From FEN-1219 sp035644475 (GTDB lineage: Bacteria > Pseudomonadota > Gammaproteobacteria > Steroidobacterales > Rariloculaceae), in NCBI GenBank assembly GCA_035644475.1, contig DASQOL010000003.1, positions 1 to 55,019 of the forward strand: a stretch of DNA of 55,019 nucleotides, given 5' to 3'. This document shows, one piece after another, positions 1-9,010 of this stretch. The notes under the pieces are model-generated. The model ran no database searches. It saw only the letters and a program-made list of their open reading frames with translations, and had not been told where the DNA came from. The position numbers and the translations under genes were made by a program. The stretch's first letter is position 1. Each line of letters starts with the position of its first letter.

Positions 1-363
<363 letters not shown>

Positions 364-488
364 CATATAACACCCAAGCGGTTTGGGTTTCGCCGATCGA
401 TGCAAGATCGGTGAGAGTGCGACGAGACGGATCATTCCAAATTGCGCGTTCAGCGCGCTCCATCGAGCGAGCTTGAGCGCATCCCGGT

Positions 489-608
489 TTGCCTGGCGGC
501 AATAGCGGACGGGAACCACCCGATCCCATTCCGAACTCGGAAGTGAAAACGTCCAGCGCCGATGGTAGTGTGGATCCGTCCACGCGAGAGTAGGACATCG
601 CCAGGCTC
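489..608 (+). rRNA. rrf: 5S ribosomal RNA
   Basis: The gene begins with TGCCTGGCGGC and ends with GCCAGGCT, which pair as the terminal helix. Internal conserved stretches are CCGAACTCGGAAGTGAAA and GCCGATGGTAGTGTGG. The length of about 120 bases is normal. It is the last gene of the rRNA operon, since a strong terminator follows at once. Confidence 0.96.
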
Positions 609-616
609 TTATGCGA

Positions 617-652
617 AACCCCGGTCCCCAAGGGACCGGGGTTTTCTTTTTT
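617..652 (+). terminator. Rho-independent terminator of the rRNA operon
   Basis: A perfect 12-bp stem (617-628 with 632-643, AACCCCGGTCCC and its complement) with a 3-base loop is followed by the T-rich run TTCTTTTTT. It lies right behind 5S rRNA. Confidence 0.93.
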
Positions 653-703
653 CGAGCTCCGCAACGATGTGGACGCGTCGCCGGCGACGCTCAGTCGGAG
701 GGC

Positions 704-970
704 TTAACGGCGGTCGTACCTGGGTATCCTGGGTATCGGATACACGCCGCTGTCGTAGGGATTGCGACCTTCCGCCTTGGACTTGCGGCCGTCGTCTTGC
801 AGCTCGAGGTCGGGCACGTCGAGCCGCTTCAGAAAGTCGTAGGTGCGCGCGAGCGGGTCCGATTCTTGTCGCTTTGTGGCTCGGTAGTCGACTTTCCATT
901 CGAGCACCGACCGGCCCGTATCGTCCCTGCCGATGACCCACTCTTTGCGTGGTATTTTGCGCCGTTCCAT
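704..970 (-). CDS. Hypothetical protein, 88 aa
   Basis: A small charged protein I do not recognise. It is rich in Arg, Lys and Asp, has no membrane segment or signal peptide, and ends in a Pro/Tyr/Arg-rich tail (PIPRIPRYDRR). The ATG at 970 is preceded by an A/G-rich leader (AAAGAAGAATTAGCG), and a TTGACA-like -35 lies about 95 bases upstream, which supports a real short gene. It sits downstream of the attH-like operon on the same strand, separated by about 170 bases. No function is proposed. Confidence 0.55.
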   Translation of the reverse strand: MERRKIPRKEWVIGRDDTGRSVLEWKVDYRATKRQESDPLARTYDFLKRLDVPDLELQDDGRKSKAEGRNPYDSGVYPIPRIPRYDRR

Positions 971-1012
971 CGCCGCTAATTCTTCTTTGGTTGCCGGTGT
1001 CTCCCGCTGGAG

Positions 1013-1066
1013 ACAGTGTGTGAACTGTAAACAGTGTCACATTTAAATGAAACGCGGTTATGTCAA
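1013..1066 (-). promoter_or_regulatory. Putative promoter/operator upstream of the 88-aa gene
   Basis: On the minus strand a perfect TTGACA (1066-1061) is followed by an AT-rich stretch around 1040-1050 that could supply a weak -10. Two direct copies of ACAGTGT occur on the plus strand (1013-1019 and 1031-1037), 18 bases apart and therefore nearly two helical turns. They sit in the predicted leader, where a repressor could bind. The -10 is not convincing on its own. Confidence 0.35.
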
Positions 1067-1143
1067 CGTCGCGATGGGAACAAGTGCGAAATGTGCGGTC
1101 CGTCACAAATCCAAGTCTTCGCAATCTCGGACGGCCCTGGGTA

Positions 1144-2403
1144 TCAGTAGCCCGCGAGCTCGAGGTAACCCTCCGCTTCGGGCCCCCCGTCCGCGGGCGC
1201 TGCGCGCACAGCGCCCTCCCAGTAGCGCGCGCTTAGCGTGAGCTCCTGATTCGGAATGTACGGCTCGATCGCGAGGTCGAGCGACGCGCTTGGCACTCGG
1301 AGGCGCCAGCGCACGGGATAGCGGACGCCCGTCTCCGGGCTCGTCCACCCACCGAGCGCCGTGGCCTCGACGTCGCTGGCTCCGAGCCGCCGAGTCGTGA
1401 TGCCGTCGGAGTCGACCAGCGAGCCGCTGCTGAACTCGGACGCGGTACCGTCCTCGCGCCGCAGCCGGTAGAACATCAGATCGCGACCGTCGGCGAGCCG
1501 CAGCGCGAACCAATCCCATCCCACGATCCCCTCGCTCAGCGCACTCGTGGACCATTCGCGGTCCATCCAGACCAGACCGGTGACCTCGGTCGACTCGCCA
1601 CCCGCGGTGAGCTCGCCGCGTGCTGCGAGGCGCGGCATCGAGTAGTAGTACGAGGCGTTGCCGGGCTCCGGACCTTTGGCATCGAGCCCCCGATCGCCCT
1701 GCAGAACCGGCGCGCGCGATCCCTCGAGCCGCAAGTCGATCGCAGTCTCTCCGTCGCGCGCGCGGAGCCGAAATTCCGTTCGGTCGTCGTCGAAAGCACC
1801 CTCGACCGACCAATCCTTGACCCAGACGAGGAACGGAACCGCGCGGGCGCCTCCCAGGCCCAGTGCATCCCGCGCGAGTCGCTGTGCGGCCACGAACCTG
1901 TGGCCGGAGGCGTCGGTCACCGCGAAGTGCGCCATCCACACCTGATTCGCTCCCCAGGCCGACTCGCGAGGCGCAGCGCCCGCCGCGAGGCCGATCCGGA
2001 AGAAGGTCAGCTCGAACCCGTAGCGTCGCGAGCTCGCGTCCCGCAAGTTGCCGGTGAAGTACCACCACTCCGTCCGGAATCCGGCGTGCTGCCCATGGTC
2101 CGCGGGGAAACTGAATTCGCGCGGTCCCGCTGCGCGGGCGAATCCTTCCGTGGCCGGATCGCCCAGGAAGCGAGCGCCGCTGACATTGCGAGTCGGCTCG
2201 TCGCCCGCGCGCTGGTGGGTGTCGCCGCCGCACGCGGCGAGCGCGAGTAGCGAAGCGCTCGCGAGAGCCGACCGCCATGGATGGCGGGAGTGCCGCAATC
2301 GCAGGACGCAGATTGCGGCCGACCGCCATGGATGGCGGGAGTGCCGCAATCGCAGGACGCAGATTGCGGCCAACCGTCGGAGCCTCGATCGCCGCACCGT
2401 CAC
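1144..2403 (-). CDS. AttH/CrtC-like lipocalin-family lipoprotein
   Basis: An outer-surface or periplasmic lipoprotein of the AttH/carotenoid 1,2-hydratase-like double-lipocalin family, 419 aa. A lipobox LALAAC places the lipidated Cys at residue 58, TEWWYFTG at about 111-118 is the family hallmark, and the second beta-barrel half contains GLVWMDREWS. The GTG at 2403 is chosen because GTGA overlaps the stop of the upstream permease gene. The leader is unusually long because a 17-residue block is duplicated in tandem; a TTG inside the second copy could be an older start. It is the third gene of an ATPase-permease-lipoprotein operon, an arrangement known for AttEFGH-type exporters that handle lipids or lipoproteins. 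The substrate is unknown. Confidence 0.85.
   Translation of the reverse strand: MTVRRSRLRRLAAICVLRLRHSRHPWRSAAICVLRLRHSRHPWRSALASASLLALAACGGDTHQRAGDEPTRNVSGARFLGDPATEGFARAAGPREFSFPADHGQHAGFRTEWWYFTGNLRDASSRRYGFELTFFRIGLAAGAAPRESAWGANQVWMAHFAVTDASGHRFVAAQRLARDALGLGGARAVPFLVWVKDWSVEGAFDDDRTEFRLRARDGETAIDLRLEGSRAPVLQGDRGLDAKGPEPGNASYYYSMPRLAARGELTAGGESTEVTGLVWMDREWSTSALSEGIVGWDWFALRLADGRDLMFYRLRREDGTASEFSSGSLVDSDGITTRRLGASDVEATALGGWTSPETGVRYPVRWRLRVPSASLDLAIEPYIPNQELTLSARYWEGAVRAAPADGGPEAEGYLELAGY
2267..2372. repeat. Tandem 51-bp duplication inside the lipoprotein leader
   Basis: Two adjacent 51-bp units (2267-2317 and 2318-2368) appear identical, and a few bases of a third, diverging unit follow. 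Since 51 is a multiple of three, the unit adds 17 codons (ending RLRHSRHPWR) in frame ahead of the signal-peptide core. Each unit also contains a CCGCCATGGATGGCGG palindrome and a TGCCGCAATC...GATTGCGGCC hairpin, which may have promoted slippage. Confidence 0.9.
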
Positions 2404-4910
2404 TCTTCCCGCAACGCGCCGCCGAGCTCGACGCGGCTCGCGCGCAGCGCCGGATAGATACCCGCGAGCACAGCGGCAACGACGGCCAGCGCGAGACCCG
2501 TCAACAACGGTCCGGGCGTGACCACGAAGCTCATGCTCCACCCGAACGAACGGCGGTTGATCACGTGCACGAGCAGCGCTGCTAGAGCCGCGCCGAGCGG
2601 TAGCGCCGCAAGACCGGCCGCAGCCCCGAGCAGGCCAGTCTGCGTGAGCAGCGTGGCGAGCAACTGCCGCGGAACGAACCCAAGCGCACGCAGCACGGCG
2701 AGCTCTCTCGCTCGCTCGAGCTCGATGGACAGCAGCGCGCTCAGCACGCCGAGGAAGGCGACGACTGCCGCGAGCACGCGCAGCACCTCCGTGATCTTGA
2801 ACGTGCGGTCGAACACCTCGAGCGACAACTGCTCGATCGTCTCGCTCGATCGCAGGCGGAACGGCGGCGAAGCCGGAAGCGCCGCGCGCAACGCTTGCTC
2901 GACCGCGGCGCGATCACCGTCCGGCAGAAGCTGGATGCCAACGCCCGTCAGCGACGTATCACGGAACAGGCGTCGATACAGGTCGAGCGCGATCACCACC
3001 GAGTAGTCGCCCGTGTTGAAGTCCCTGAACACGCCGACGATGGGCAGCCGCCGCTCGCCCTCCGGCGCCGGCAATGCGAGCTCGTCTCCCACCGTCAAGC
3101 CGCGGGCGAACGTGAAACGCTCGGACGCCACCACGCCGCGCCCGGCCGCGAGCTCGCCGAGCGCGTCGGCGTCGCCGGCGACGATCTCCAGGCCCCACCC
3201 CCGAGGACCGGGCCGAATCCCGCGGACGGCAAGCTCACCGTACTCGGTCGGCAGCACCACGGCTCGCGCGAGGCTCACGCCCGCGACCCCGGGGATGGCT
3301 TCGATCGAGGCCACGTCGGCCGCCGTGAGCGGCGCACCCTCGGTGTCGAAGCCCACGTAGAGATCCGCCGTGAGCGTGGTGTCGAGCCAGTCCGCGAGGC
3401 TCGTGCGAAAGCTCGAGATCATGAGCCCCACGCCGTTGACTGTCGCGATCGCCACGGCGAGCGCCGCCGTGGCGACGCCGGTGCGACTGAGCGAGGCGCC
3501 GACGCCACGCACCGCGAGCACTTCGGGCAGACGCAGGACCCGCCGCCCCGCGATCTCGATCGCGCGCATGAGCAGCACCGTTGCGGCGGGCGTCAGCAGT
3601 GCACCGGCCGCGAGCACGGCGAACAGCGCTGCGAAAGCCGTGTACAGGTCCCTCGAGCCGAGCGCGAGCAGCAGCGCGCTCGCCGCGAGCAACGGCGCCG
3701 CGGCGAGCGCCGCGAGGCGCATCCCGCGCCGCGCGCCGCGTTCCAGCTCGGCCCGGCGCAGAACCGCGGCCGGGGCCGCGCGTGCCGCGTCGAGCGCGGG
3801 CTTCGCCGCCGCGAGCAGCGTCGCCCCGAGGCCGAGCGCGGCGCCTTGCGCGTAGATGGTGGGCGACGGGGGCACCGCGTGAACGCCGGCGCTGAAGTAC
3901 AGGTCGCCGATCGTGCGCAAGACGAGGTTGACGAGCCCCGTCGCGAGGACATGGCCGAGCACGAGCCCGATCGACGTCGCAACGACCGCAAGGCAGAGAG
4001 CCTCGAGCAGCACGCTACCGAGGAGCTCCGCGCGCGTGACGCCCACTGCGCGCAGAACGCCGAGGGTCGCGCGCCGCTGCACGACCGCGAACGACATAGT
4101 GCCGTAGATCAGAAAGGTGCCGACCACGAGCGCGAGCAGCCCGAGCGCCGTGAGATTCGTCCGAAACGCACGCGCGAGCTCGCGAAACGCGCCCCCTTCG
4201 CGGTCCAGCGCGACGAGCGCCGTGGCGGTTGGCGGCTCTGCGGCAAGCTCGCCGGCCTGGTCGCCGGTGAGCCGCAAGTCGACGTAGCTCAACAGGCCGG
4301 GCCGTCCTAGCAGCTCTTGCGCAGTCGCGATGTCCGCGAGAATCGGCGGCTCGGCCTGCACGTCCGCGCCGATCGCGGGCACGGTGCCGATTACCTCGAC
4401 GGGCTGCGGCCGCCCGCTCACGAGCAGCGTCACGGTGTCGCCAACCGCCACGCCGAGGCGTGCCGCTAGGGTCTCGGGCAAGAGCACCGTCGCCGGCGCG
4501 GCGATGAGGCGCGCGAGATCGGACGCGCCGCCGGGTGCGAAGCTCGAGAACCCGCGCAGGCCCGTTTCCTGGAGCGGGTCGATGCCGAGCAGCGGATAGC
4601 GAAGGCCCGGCAGGCCGGCGACGCCGACGTCGGCCGTGACCACCGGAGCGGCGGCCGCGAGGCCGCGCCGCAGGACGAGATCCACGTAGATCGACTCGTC
4701 GAGAGCGCCGCCGATCGGCAACAGCCGGTGCGTGGTCGCTCCGCGCACCGCCGCGGACGAGAGCTCGAACGCACGCGCGGCGCTGTCATTGGCGAGCGCC
4801 ACGCCGACGTACACCGCCACGCCGAGACTCACGCCGAGGATCGCGAGCGCGAGCTGCCACGGATGCCGAAGGAAGAACCGCAGCGACGCCCGGCGCAGCA
4901 GCCGGTTCAT
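2400..4910 (-). CDS. ABC transporter permease, FtsX-like (two FtsX domains)
   Basis: An inner-membrane permease of 836 aa with the MacB/LolC-like layout. A first TM is at about 17-40, followed by a periplasmic domain, an FtsX block near 255-385, a second pair of TMs and periplasmic domain, and a C-terminal FtsX block near 690-830 ending GGALREE. The length fits the double-FtsX permeases encoded with AttH-like lipoproteins. The start ATG at 4910 overlaps the stop of the ATPase gene (ATGA), and its own stop overlaps the GTG of the lipoprotein gene. It probably extracts a lipid or lipoprotein from the inner membrane; the substrate is not evident. Confidence 0.9.
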   Translation of the reverse strand: MNRLLRRASLRFFLRHPWQLALAILGVSLGVAVYVGVALANDSAARAFELSSAAVRGATTHRLLPIGGALDESIYVDLVLRRGLAAAAPVVTADVGVAGLPGLRYPLLGIDPLQETGLRGFSSFAPGGASDLARLIAAPATVLLPETLAARLGVAVGDTVTLLVSGRPQPVEVIGTVPAIGADVQAEPPILADIATAQELLGRPGLLSYVDLRLTGDQAGELAAEPPTATALVALDREGGAFRELARAFRTNLTALGLLALVVGTFLIYGTMSFAVVQRRATLGVLRAVGVTRAELLGSVLLEALCLAVVATSIGLVLGHVLATGLVNLVLRTIGDLYFSAGVHAVPPSPTIYAQGAALGLGATLLAAAKPALDAARAAPAAVLRRAELERGARRGMRLAALAAAPLLAASALLLALGSRDLYTAFAALFAVLAAGALLTPAATVLLMRAIEIAGRRVLRLPEVLAVRGVGASLSRTGVATAALAVAIATVNGVGLMISSFRTSLADWLDTTLTADLYVGFDTEGAPLTAADVASIEAIPGVAGVSLARAVVLPTEYGELAVRGIRPGPRGWGLEIVAGDADALGELAAGRGVVASERFTFARGLTVGDELALPAPEGERRLPIVGVFRDFNTGDYSVVIALDLYRRLFRDTSLTGVGIQLLPDGDRAAVEQALRAALPASPPFRLRSSETIEQLSLEVFDRTFKITEVLRVLAAVVAFLGVLSALLSIELERARELAVLRALGFVPRQLLATLLTQTGLLGAAAGLAALPLGAALAALLVHVINRRSFGWSMSFVVTPGPLLTGLALAVVAAVLAGIYPALRASRVELGGALREE

Positions 4911-5587
4911 GCGGGTTGTTCCTCGAGCGCCGAATTGCGGATCGTGAGCACACGGTCCGCGAGGCCGGCGACCTCGCGGCCGTGCGTCGCCATGATCAGC
5001 GTCGCCTGACGCCGGCGGCAGGTAGTCCGCAAGAGCTCGAGCACGTGCCCGGCGGTCTCGAGGTCGAGGTTCCCGGTCGGCTCGTCGGCGAGCACGAGCC
5101 TGGGCTCGTGCACAACCGCGCGGGCGATCGCGACCCGCTGCTGCTCCCCGCCCGAGATCTCCTCGGGGAACCGCGGCGCGCAGCGCTCGACGTCGAGCTC
5201 CGCGAGCAGCTCGCGGCTGCGTCGTTGCGCCTCCGCGCGCGGCACGGCATTCAGCGCAAGCGGCAGCTCGACATTCTCGGCAACCGTAAGCGTGGGGATC
5301 AGGTTGAAGAACTGGAACACGAAGCCGAGCGAGCTCCGGCGCAGCAGGGCGCGGTCTCTCTCGGTGAGCGCGCCGAGGTCGTTGCCCGCGACCCGGACGA
5401 CGCCGGCATCCGGCGACTCGAGCCCCCCGATCAGGCGCAGCAGAGTGGACTTCCCCGAGCCGCTCCGGCCGATCACCACGACGAACTCGCCGCGCGCGAT
5501 CGTCAGGTTCGCGCGGTCCAACACGGCCTGTGCGCCGTAGCGCTTGGTCACTGCCCGGAGCTCGATCTCCCCGTCCATAGATGTCAT
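4907..5587 (-). CDS. ABC transporter ATP-binding protein (LolD/MacB class)
   Basis: The cytoplasmic ATPase that drives the FtsX-like permease. It shows Walker A GRSGSGKST, the signature ISGGEQQRVAIARA, Walker B LVLADEPTGNLD and a switch His (MATHGREV). The length of 226 aa is typical of the LolD class. I start it at the ATG at 5587 (a second in-frame ATG is at 5578), because the longer frame begins with residues unlike the family. It is the first gene of the operon and overlaps the permease by four bases. The divergent gene at 5718 leaves about 130 bases for its promoter. Confidence 0.92.
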   Translation of the reverse strand: MTSMDGEIELRAVTKRYGAQAVLDRANLTIARGEFVVVIGRSGSGKSTLLRLIGGLESPDAGVVRVAGNDLGALTERDRALLRRSSLGFVFQFFNLIPTLTVAENVELPLALNAVPRAEAQRRSRELLAELDVERCAPRFPEEISGGEQQRVAIARAVVHEPRLVLADEPTGNLDLETAGHVLELLRTTCRRRQATLIMATHGREVAGLADRVLTIRNSALEEQPA

Positions 5588-5660
5588 GGCGCGATCGTAC
5601 GCGCTCGGGGCCCCATGATGGTGCGCACGCGGAGACCTTCCCGGGCTAGCGAGCAACCGG

Positions 5661-5688
5661 TTGACTTAACCACGGCTCTCACTACGAT
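5661..5688 (+). promoter_or_regulatory. Sigma-70-type promoter for the 64-aa gene
   Basis: TTGACT (5661-5666) and TACGAT (5683-5688) are separated by 16 bases and lie about 30 bases ahead of the ATG at 5718. Only the match to consensus supports it. Confidence 0.5.
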
Positions 5689-5717
5689 TGGCAGTCTTGA
5701 CGAAGCAAGAAGTTCCA

Positions 5718-5912
5718 ATGTCATCGTACGAAGCGATCCGTGACCGCCTCGATCGTCACGGCGAGCAGCCGTCCGCGGCCGAGTTCACGGAGAACGAAAA
5801 GCTGCTTTTGGACGCGCTTCGTCAGCTCACGACGGTGCTGGAGTCGGACCTCACGCAGATCAAGGTTGCCTTGGGTCACGTCGCGAGGCTGCTCGAGGCG
5901 CGCCGCGACTGA
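5718..5912 (+). CDS. Small hypothetical protein, helical, 64 aa
   Basis: A short cytoplasmic protein that looks almost wholly alpha-helical (for example ENEKLLLDALRQLTTVLESD), with heptad-like Leu spacing over residues 25-60 that suggests a coiled coil or dimer. The ATG at 5718 is preferred over a TTG at 5688, because the latter would overlap the predicted -10 element. Its promoter is visible just upstream. I recognise no family. Confidence 0.6.
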   Translation: MSSYEAIRDRLDRHGEQPSAAEFTENEKLLLDALRQLTTVLESDLTQIKVALGHVARLLEARRD

Positions 5913-6114
5913 CGTCACACGGCCGCCACCGCGGCGGCCCTCGAGCCCCCTCGGCAAGGCGGCGAGCCGCCTTACGGATTCTCGTCAATCCTCGGTCGGT
6001 GCGGCAGTTCCCTAAAGTTTCTTGGGTTTCGGGCCGATAAACGGCACGACGCTCGGCGCGCGCTCGTTCGCCCGCCCCGCAACGGCGCGTGTGTTTTCTG
6101 GAACGGAGTCGGCA

Positions 6115-7647
6115 TTGCTAACGCCAGAGCTCAGGCGGCAGCTCGAAAGCTGTCACAATCTTCCGAGCCCGCCGGGCGTTGCTACCAAGATCATTCGGCT
6201 CGCCAACGACCCGGATGCGGACATGCAGAGGATCGCCGACGTGCTCGCGCTCGACCCGGCGATCACGGCGAAGATCCTGCGGATCGCCAACTCGCCCATG
6301 TACGCCCGGCAGCGCAAGACCGAGAACTTGCGGCAGGCGCTGATGGTGATCGGGCTCAACGCCACGATCTCGCTCGCGCTGTCGTTCTCGCTCCTCAAGA
6401 CCTGGCAGATCCACGACGAGCGAGGCGGTCTCGACTATCCGCTCTACTGGCGTCGCGCGCTACTCGCCGCTACGGCGAGCCACGTCGTGGCGCGCACGAT
6501 CGGTGTAAAGGACCAGGAGGAGCTCCTGCTCGCCTGCTTGATTCAGGACATCGGGCTCATGGCGCTCGACCGGACCGTGCCGGGTCTCTACGAAGGGCTG
6601 GGCGCCGAGCAAGTGCATCAGGCCGCGCTGATCAAGCGCGAGCGCGAGCAACTGGGCGTCGACCACGCCGTCGTGAGCGGCTGGTTGCTCGAGAAGTGGC
6701 AGTTCCCCGAGCGCACTCAACAAGTGGTGGCGGCGAGTCACGAGCCCGAGCTCCTGTCGAAGCAGAGCCCGAACGGAGTGTTCGCGCGTTGCGTCGCGCT
6801 CGCGAGCTCGATCGCGGAGGTCTTCCTCGACAACACGGGCGAGCGCTCGTTCGGCGAGCTCGCCGAGCGGGCGCATAGCTACTTCGCGATCGACAAGCAG
6901 GTGCTCGGCGAGCTGCTGGCGGAAGTCGGCAAGATGATCCCCGACGCCGAAACCATTTTCGACACGAAGATACTGTCGGCCGAGAATTCCGAGCGCATCC
7001 TCGAGGAGGCGCGCGACGCGCTGATGTTGCGCAATCTACAGGCGATGCAGATCTTGGACGTGCTCAAAGCCAGTACCGACTCCCTCGAGCAGCGCACGCG
7101 CCGGCTCGAGGAGTCGAGCAAGCGCGATCCTTTGACGAACCTCTACAACCGCGCCTACCTCGACCAGTACATCGGCGAAGCGTTTCACGTGAGCGCCCAG
7201 AGCAGCGGTCCATTGAGCGTCGCGTTCGCCGATCTCGATCGCTTCAAGGCGGTGAACGACACGTTCGGCCACGCGACCGGCGATCAAGTGCTCGTGACCA
7301 CGGCGAACATCCTCAAGGCCAACGTGCGTGCCGCCGACGTCGTCGCGCGTTACGGCGGCGAGGAATTCATGCTGGTCTTCCCGCACACGGACTACGGCCT
7401 GCTCAAGACCATCTGCGACCGCATCGTGCGCGCGTTCCAGGAGACTCGGCACGACGTCGGCGTCAAACGCGACCTGAGCGTCACGATCTCGATCGGCATG
7501 GCCACCCACAACGACGGCCGGCGCTTCCGCAGCGTCGAGGAGCTCCTCAAGGCCGCAGACAAGGCGCTCTACACGGCCAAGCTCCAGGGCCGCAACCGCA
7601 GCGTGCCTTTCGACCTCGTCGCGAGCAGCCAGCTCGCGTACATGTAG
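6115..7647 (+). CDS. HDOD-GGDEF protein, predicted diguanylate cyclase
   Basis: A cytoplasmic signalling protein that probably makes cyclic di-GMP from GTP under control of an HDOD sensor domain. Residues about 5-210 form the HDOD domain (LPSPPGVATKI, LDPAITAKILRIANSP). A helical linker follows at about 280-335, then the GGDEF domain, starting near DPLTNLYNR at 338. The catalytic motif is GGEEF at about 414. RAAD lies exactly five residues before it, so the inhibitory I-site is intact and feedback control is expected. I start it at the TTG at 6115, which has GGAACGGAG six bases upstream; the open frame extends to a TTG at 6022. It is convergent with the next gene, with the two stops abutting. 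Confidence 0.93.
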   Translation: MLTPELRRQLESCHNLPSPPGVATKIIRLANDPDADMQRIADVLALDPAITAKILRIANSPMYARQRKTENLRQALMVIGLNATISLALSFSLLKTWQIHDERGGLDYPLYWRRALLAATASHVVARTIGVKDQEELLLACLIQDIGLMALDRTVPGLYEGLGAEQVHQAALIKREREQLGVDHAVVSGWLLEKWQFPERTQQVVAASHEPELLSKQSPNGVFARCVALASSIAEVFLDNTGERSFGELAERAHSYFAIDKQVLGELLAEVGKMIPDAETIFDTKILSAENSERILEEARDALMLRNLQAMQILDVLKASTDSLEQRTRRLEESSKRDPLTNLYNRAYLDQYIGEAFHVSAQSSGPLSVAFADLDRFKAVNDTFGHATGDQVLVTTANILKANVRAADVVARYGGEEFMLVFPHTDYGLLKTICDRIVRAFQETRHDVGVKRDLSVTISIGMATHNDGRRFRSVEELLKAADKALYTAKLQGRNRSVPFDLVASSQLAYM

Positions 7648-8316
7648 CTATTGCGGAACGGCGGGGCGCACGCCGCTCGCCGCGATGATCTCCCAGTCCT
7701 TCGCGAGGGCTGCGTCGAGCAGTCGCCGATCGGGCGATACCGCAACGGGCTCGCCCACCGCCTCGAGCAGGAACAGGTCGTGCGCGGAGTCGCCGTATGC
7801 CGCCGCTTGCGCGAGGTCGGCGTTGATCTGCGCGGCAAGCCGTCGCGCGAGGCTCAGCTTGGCGGCGCCGAACGGATGCGTCTCCGGAGGCTGCGGGAGA
7901 TAAACGCCGTGCCGCTCGCTGCAGATCGTGGCGCAGACGTGGCGGACGCCGAGCTCGTCGGCGAGCGTGCGCGCGATAGGCTCGAGCGTACCGGACAACA
8001 GCACCACCGTGTCGCCGCGGAGCCGATGCTGCTCGAGGCGCTGCACCGCCGGCGCGAAAAGCCGCTTCATCAATCGGGTCTTGACGAAGTCGCGCGCGAG
8101 CTCCGCGACGTCTTCGGTGCGCAGGCCGCAGAGATAGGCCTTGTTCTTCTTCATCGTGACGTTGCCGCCCGTCGGAAGATAGCGCACGAGGAACAGCAAA
8201 GACGCGAAGATCTGCCGCGGCCCCTGCCGGCCGCGCAAAAAAAGGTAACGCCAGAACATCCGCTCCGAGCTGCCGCGGACCAGCGTGCCGTCGATGTCGA
8301 AGATCGCGAGCTTCAT
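7648..8316 (-). CDS. HAD-IB family phosphatase
   Basis: A soluble 222-aa haloacid-dehalogenase-type phosphatase. Motif I FDIDGTL holds the nucleophilic Asp and the acid Asp. Motif II is the Ser of LLSGT, a Lys lies in GAAKLSLARR, and motif III is GDSAHD. The cap between motifs I and II is the small helical type of phosphoserine-phosphatase and PgpC relatives. The gene overlaps the upstream CDP-alcohol phosphatidyltransferase by ATGA. That pairing suggests it dephosphorylates the product of that enzyme, for example phosphatidylglycerophosphate, but this is inference. Confidence 0.88.
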   Translation of the reverse strand: MKLAIFDIDGTLVRGSSERMFWRYLFLRGRQGPRQIFASLLFLVRYLPTGGNVTMKKNKAYLCGLRTEDVAELARDFVKTRLMKRLFAPAVQRLEQHRLRGDTVVLLSGTLEPIARTLADELGVRHVCATICSERHGVYLPQPPETHPFGAAKLSLARRLAAQINADLAQAAAYGDSAHDLFLLEAVGEPVAVSPDRRLLDAALAKDWEIIAASGVRPAVPQ

Positions 8317-8945
8317 GCCTTCTTACCCGGCCGCCTCAGGATATCGCGCTTCTGGGCATAGACAAACTCGGCGATCACCGGTAGGCCGCGCGCGATGCAG
8401 AGCAACACGGACAGGTAAACGAAGACATAGGCGAGCCCGGTGGTGATCCAGCCTACGTAGCCGTAGAGCGTCGGCAGCACCGTGGCGAACGGCTGGATCA
8501 GCGCCAGACCCGCGAACGCACAGCCTTTGACCGCCGCGTAAAAGCCGCGCATGAACTTGCCCGCCACGAGCCACTTGCCCAGGGCTGAGCGCATCAGCGC
8601 GAACGGCGCCATGCCCTCGGCCACCGCATTGCTCGAGCGGATCGTGTCGACGATTACGCCGCGGATGATGAACACGAGCGGCACCCAGATCGGCACGAGG
8701 TCGTTGTCCGCGGTCACGATCCACAACGTGAGCTCCGTGATCCGGTCGCCCGCGATGTCGAACAGCGCGCCGAACAAGGTCGTCTCGTTGCGCTTGCGAG
8801 CGATGTAGCCGTCGAGGCTGTCGGAGACGAACAGCACGATGACGAGCACGAAGTTGACGAACCCCCAGGGGCTCGGCGGAAGGTAGAACATCCACGCGGC
8901 GATCAAGAGGAGGATCAGCCGCCCCAGCGTCACGAGATTCGCCAT
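8313..8945 (-). CDS. CDP-alcohol phosphatidyltransferase family protein
   Basis: An integral inner-membrane enzyme of 210 aa that transfers a phosphatidyl group from CDP-diacylglycerol to an alcohol. The complete motif D-G-x2-A-R-x8-G-x3-D-x3-D is present (DGYIAR to DIAGD, about residues 44-70), so it should be active. Several hydrophobic segments flank it. The ATG at 8945 is chosen; the longer frame upstream overlaps the divergent GST gene. The acceptor alcohol cannot be read from the sequence: glycerol 3-phosphate (PgsA) and inositol phosphate are both possible. It is translationally coupled to the HAD phosphatase. Confidence 0.88.
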   Translation of the reverse strand: MANLVTLGRLILLLIAAWMFYLPPSPWGFVNFVLVIVLFVSDSLDGYIARKRNETTLFGALFDIAGDRITELTLWIVTADNDLVPIWVPLVFIIRGVIVDTIRSSNAVAEGMAPFALMRSALGKWLVAGKFMRGFYAAVKGCAFAGLALIQPFATVLPTLYGYVGWITTGLAYVFVYLSVLLCIARGLPVIAEFVYAQKRDILRRPGKKA

Positions 8946-9010
8946 GCGGTCGATTATACGATTGGGCAGCGCGTGTACACTGCGCCGCCACGGCCGAGCG
9001 AGGTTCCGCC

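Noticed and set aside
5913..6114. Terminator or small gene ahead of the HDOD-GGDEF gene
   Set aside because: An AAGGCGGCGAGCCGCCTT hairpin is visible near 5956-5973, but it has no T-run and no short frame there has a ribosome site.
8946..9010. Promoter for the glutathione transferase gene (TACACT at 8976)
   Set aside because: The -10 is reasonable, but no -35 at suitable spacing was found, so it is not listed as a feature.
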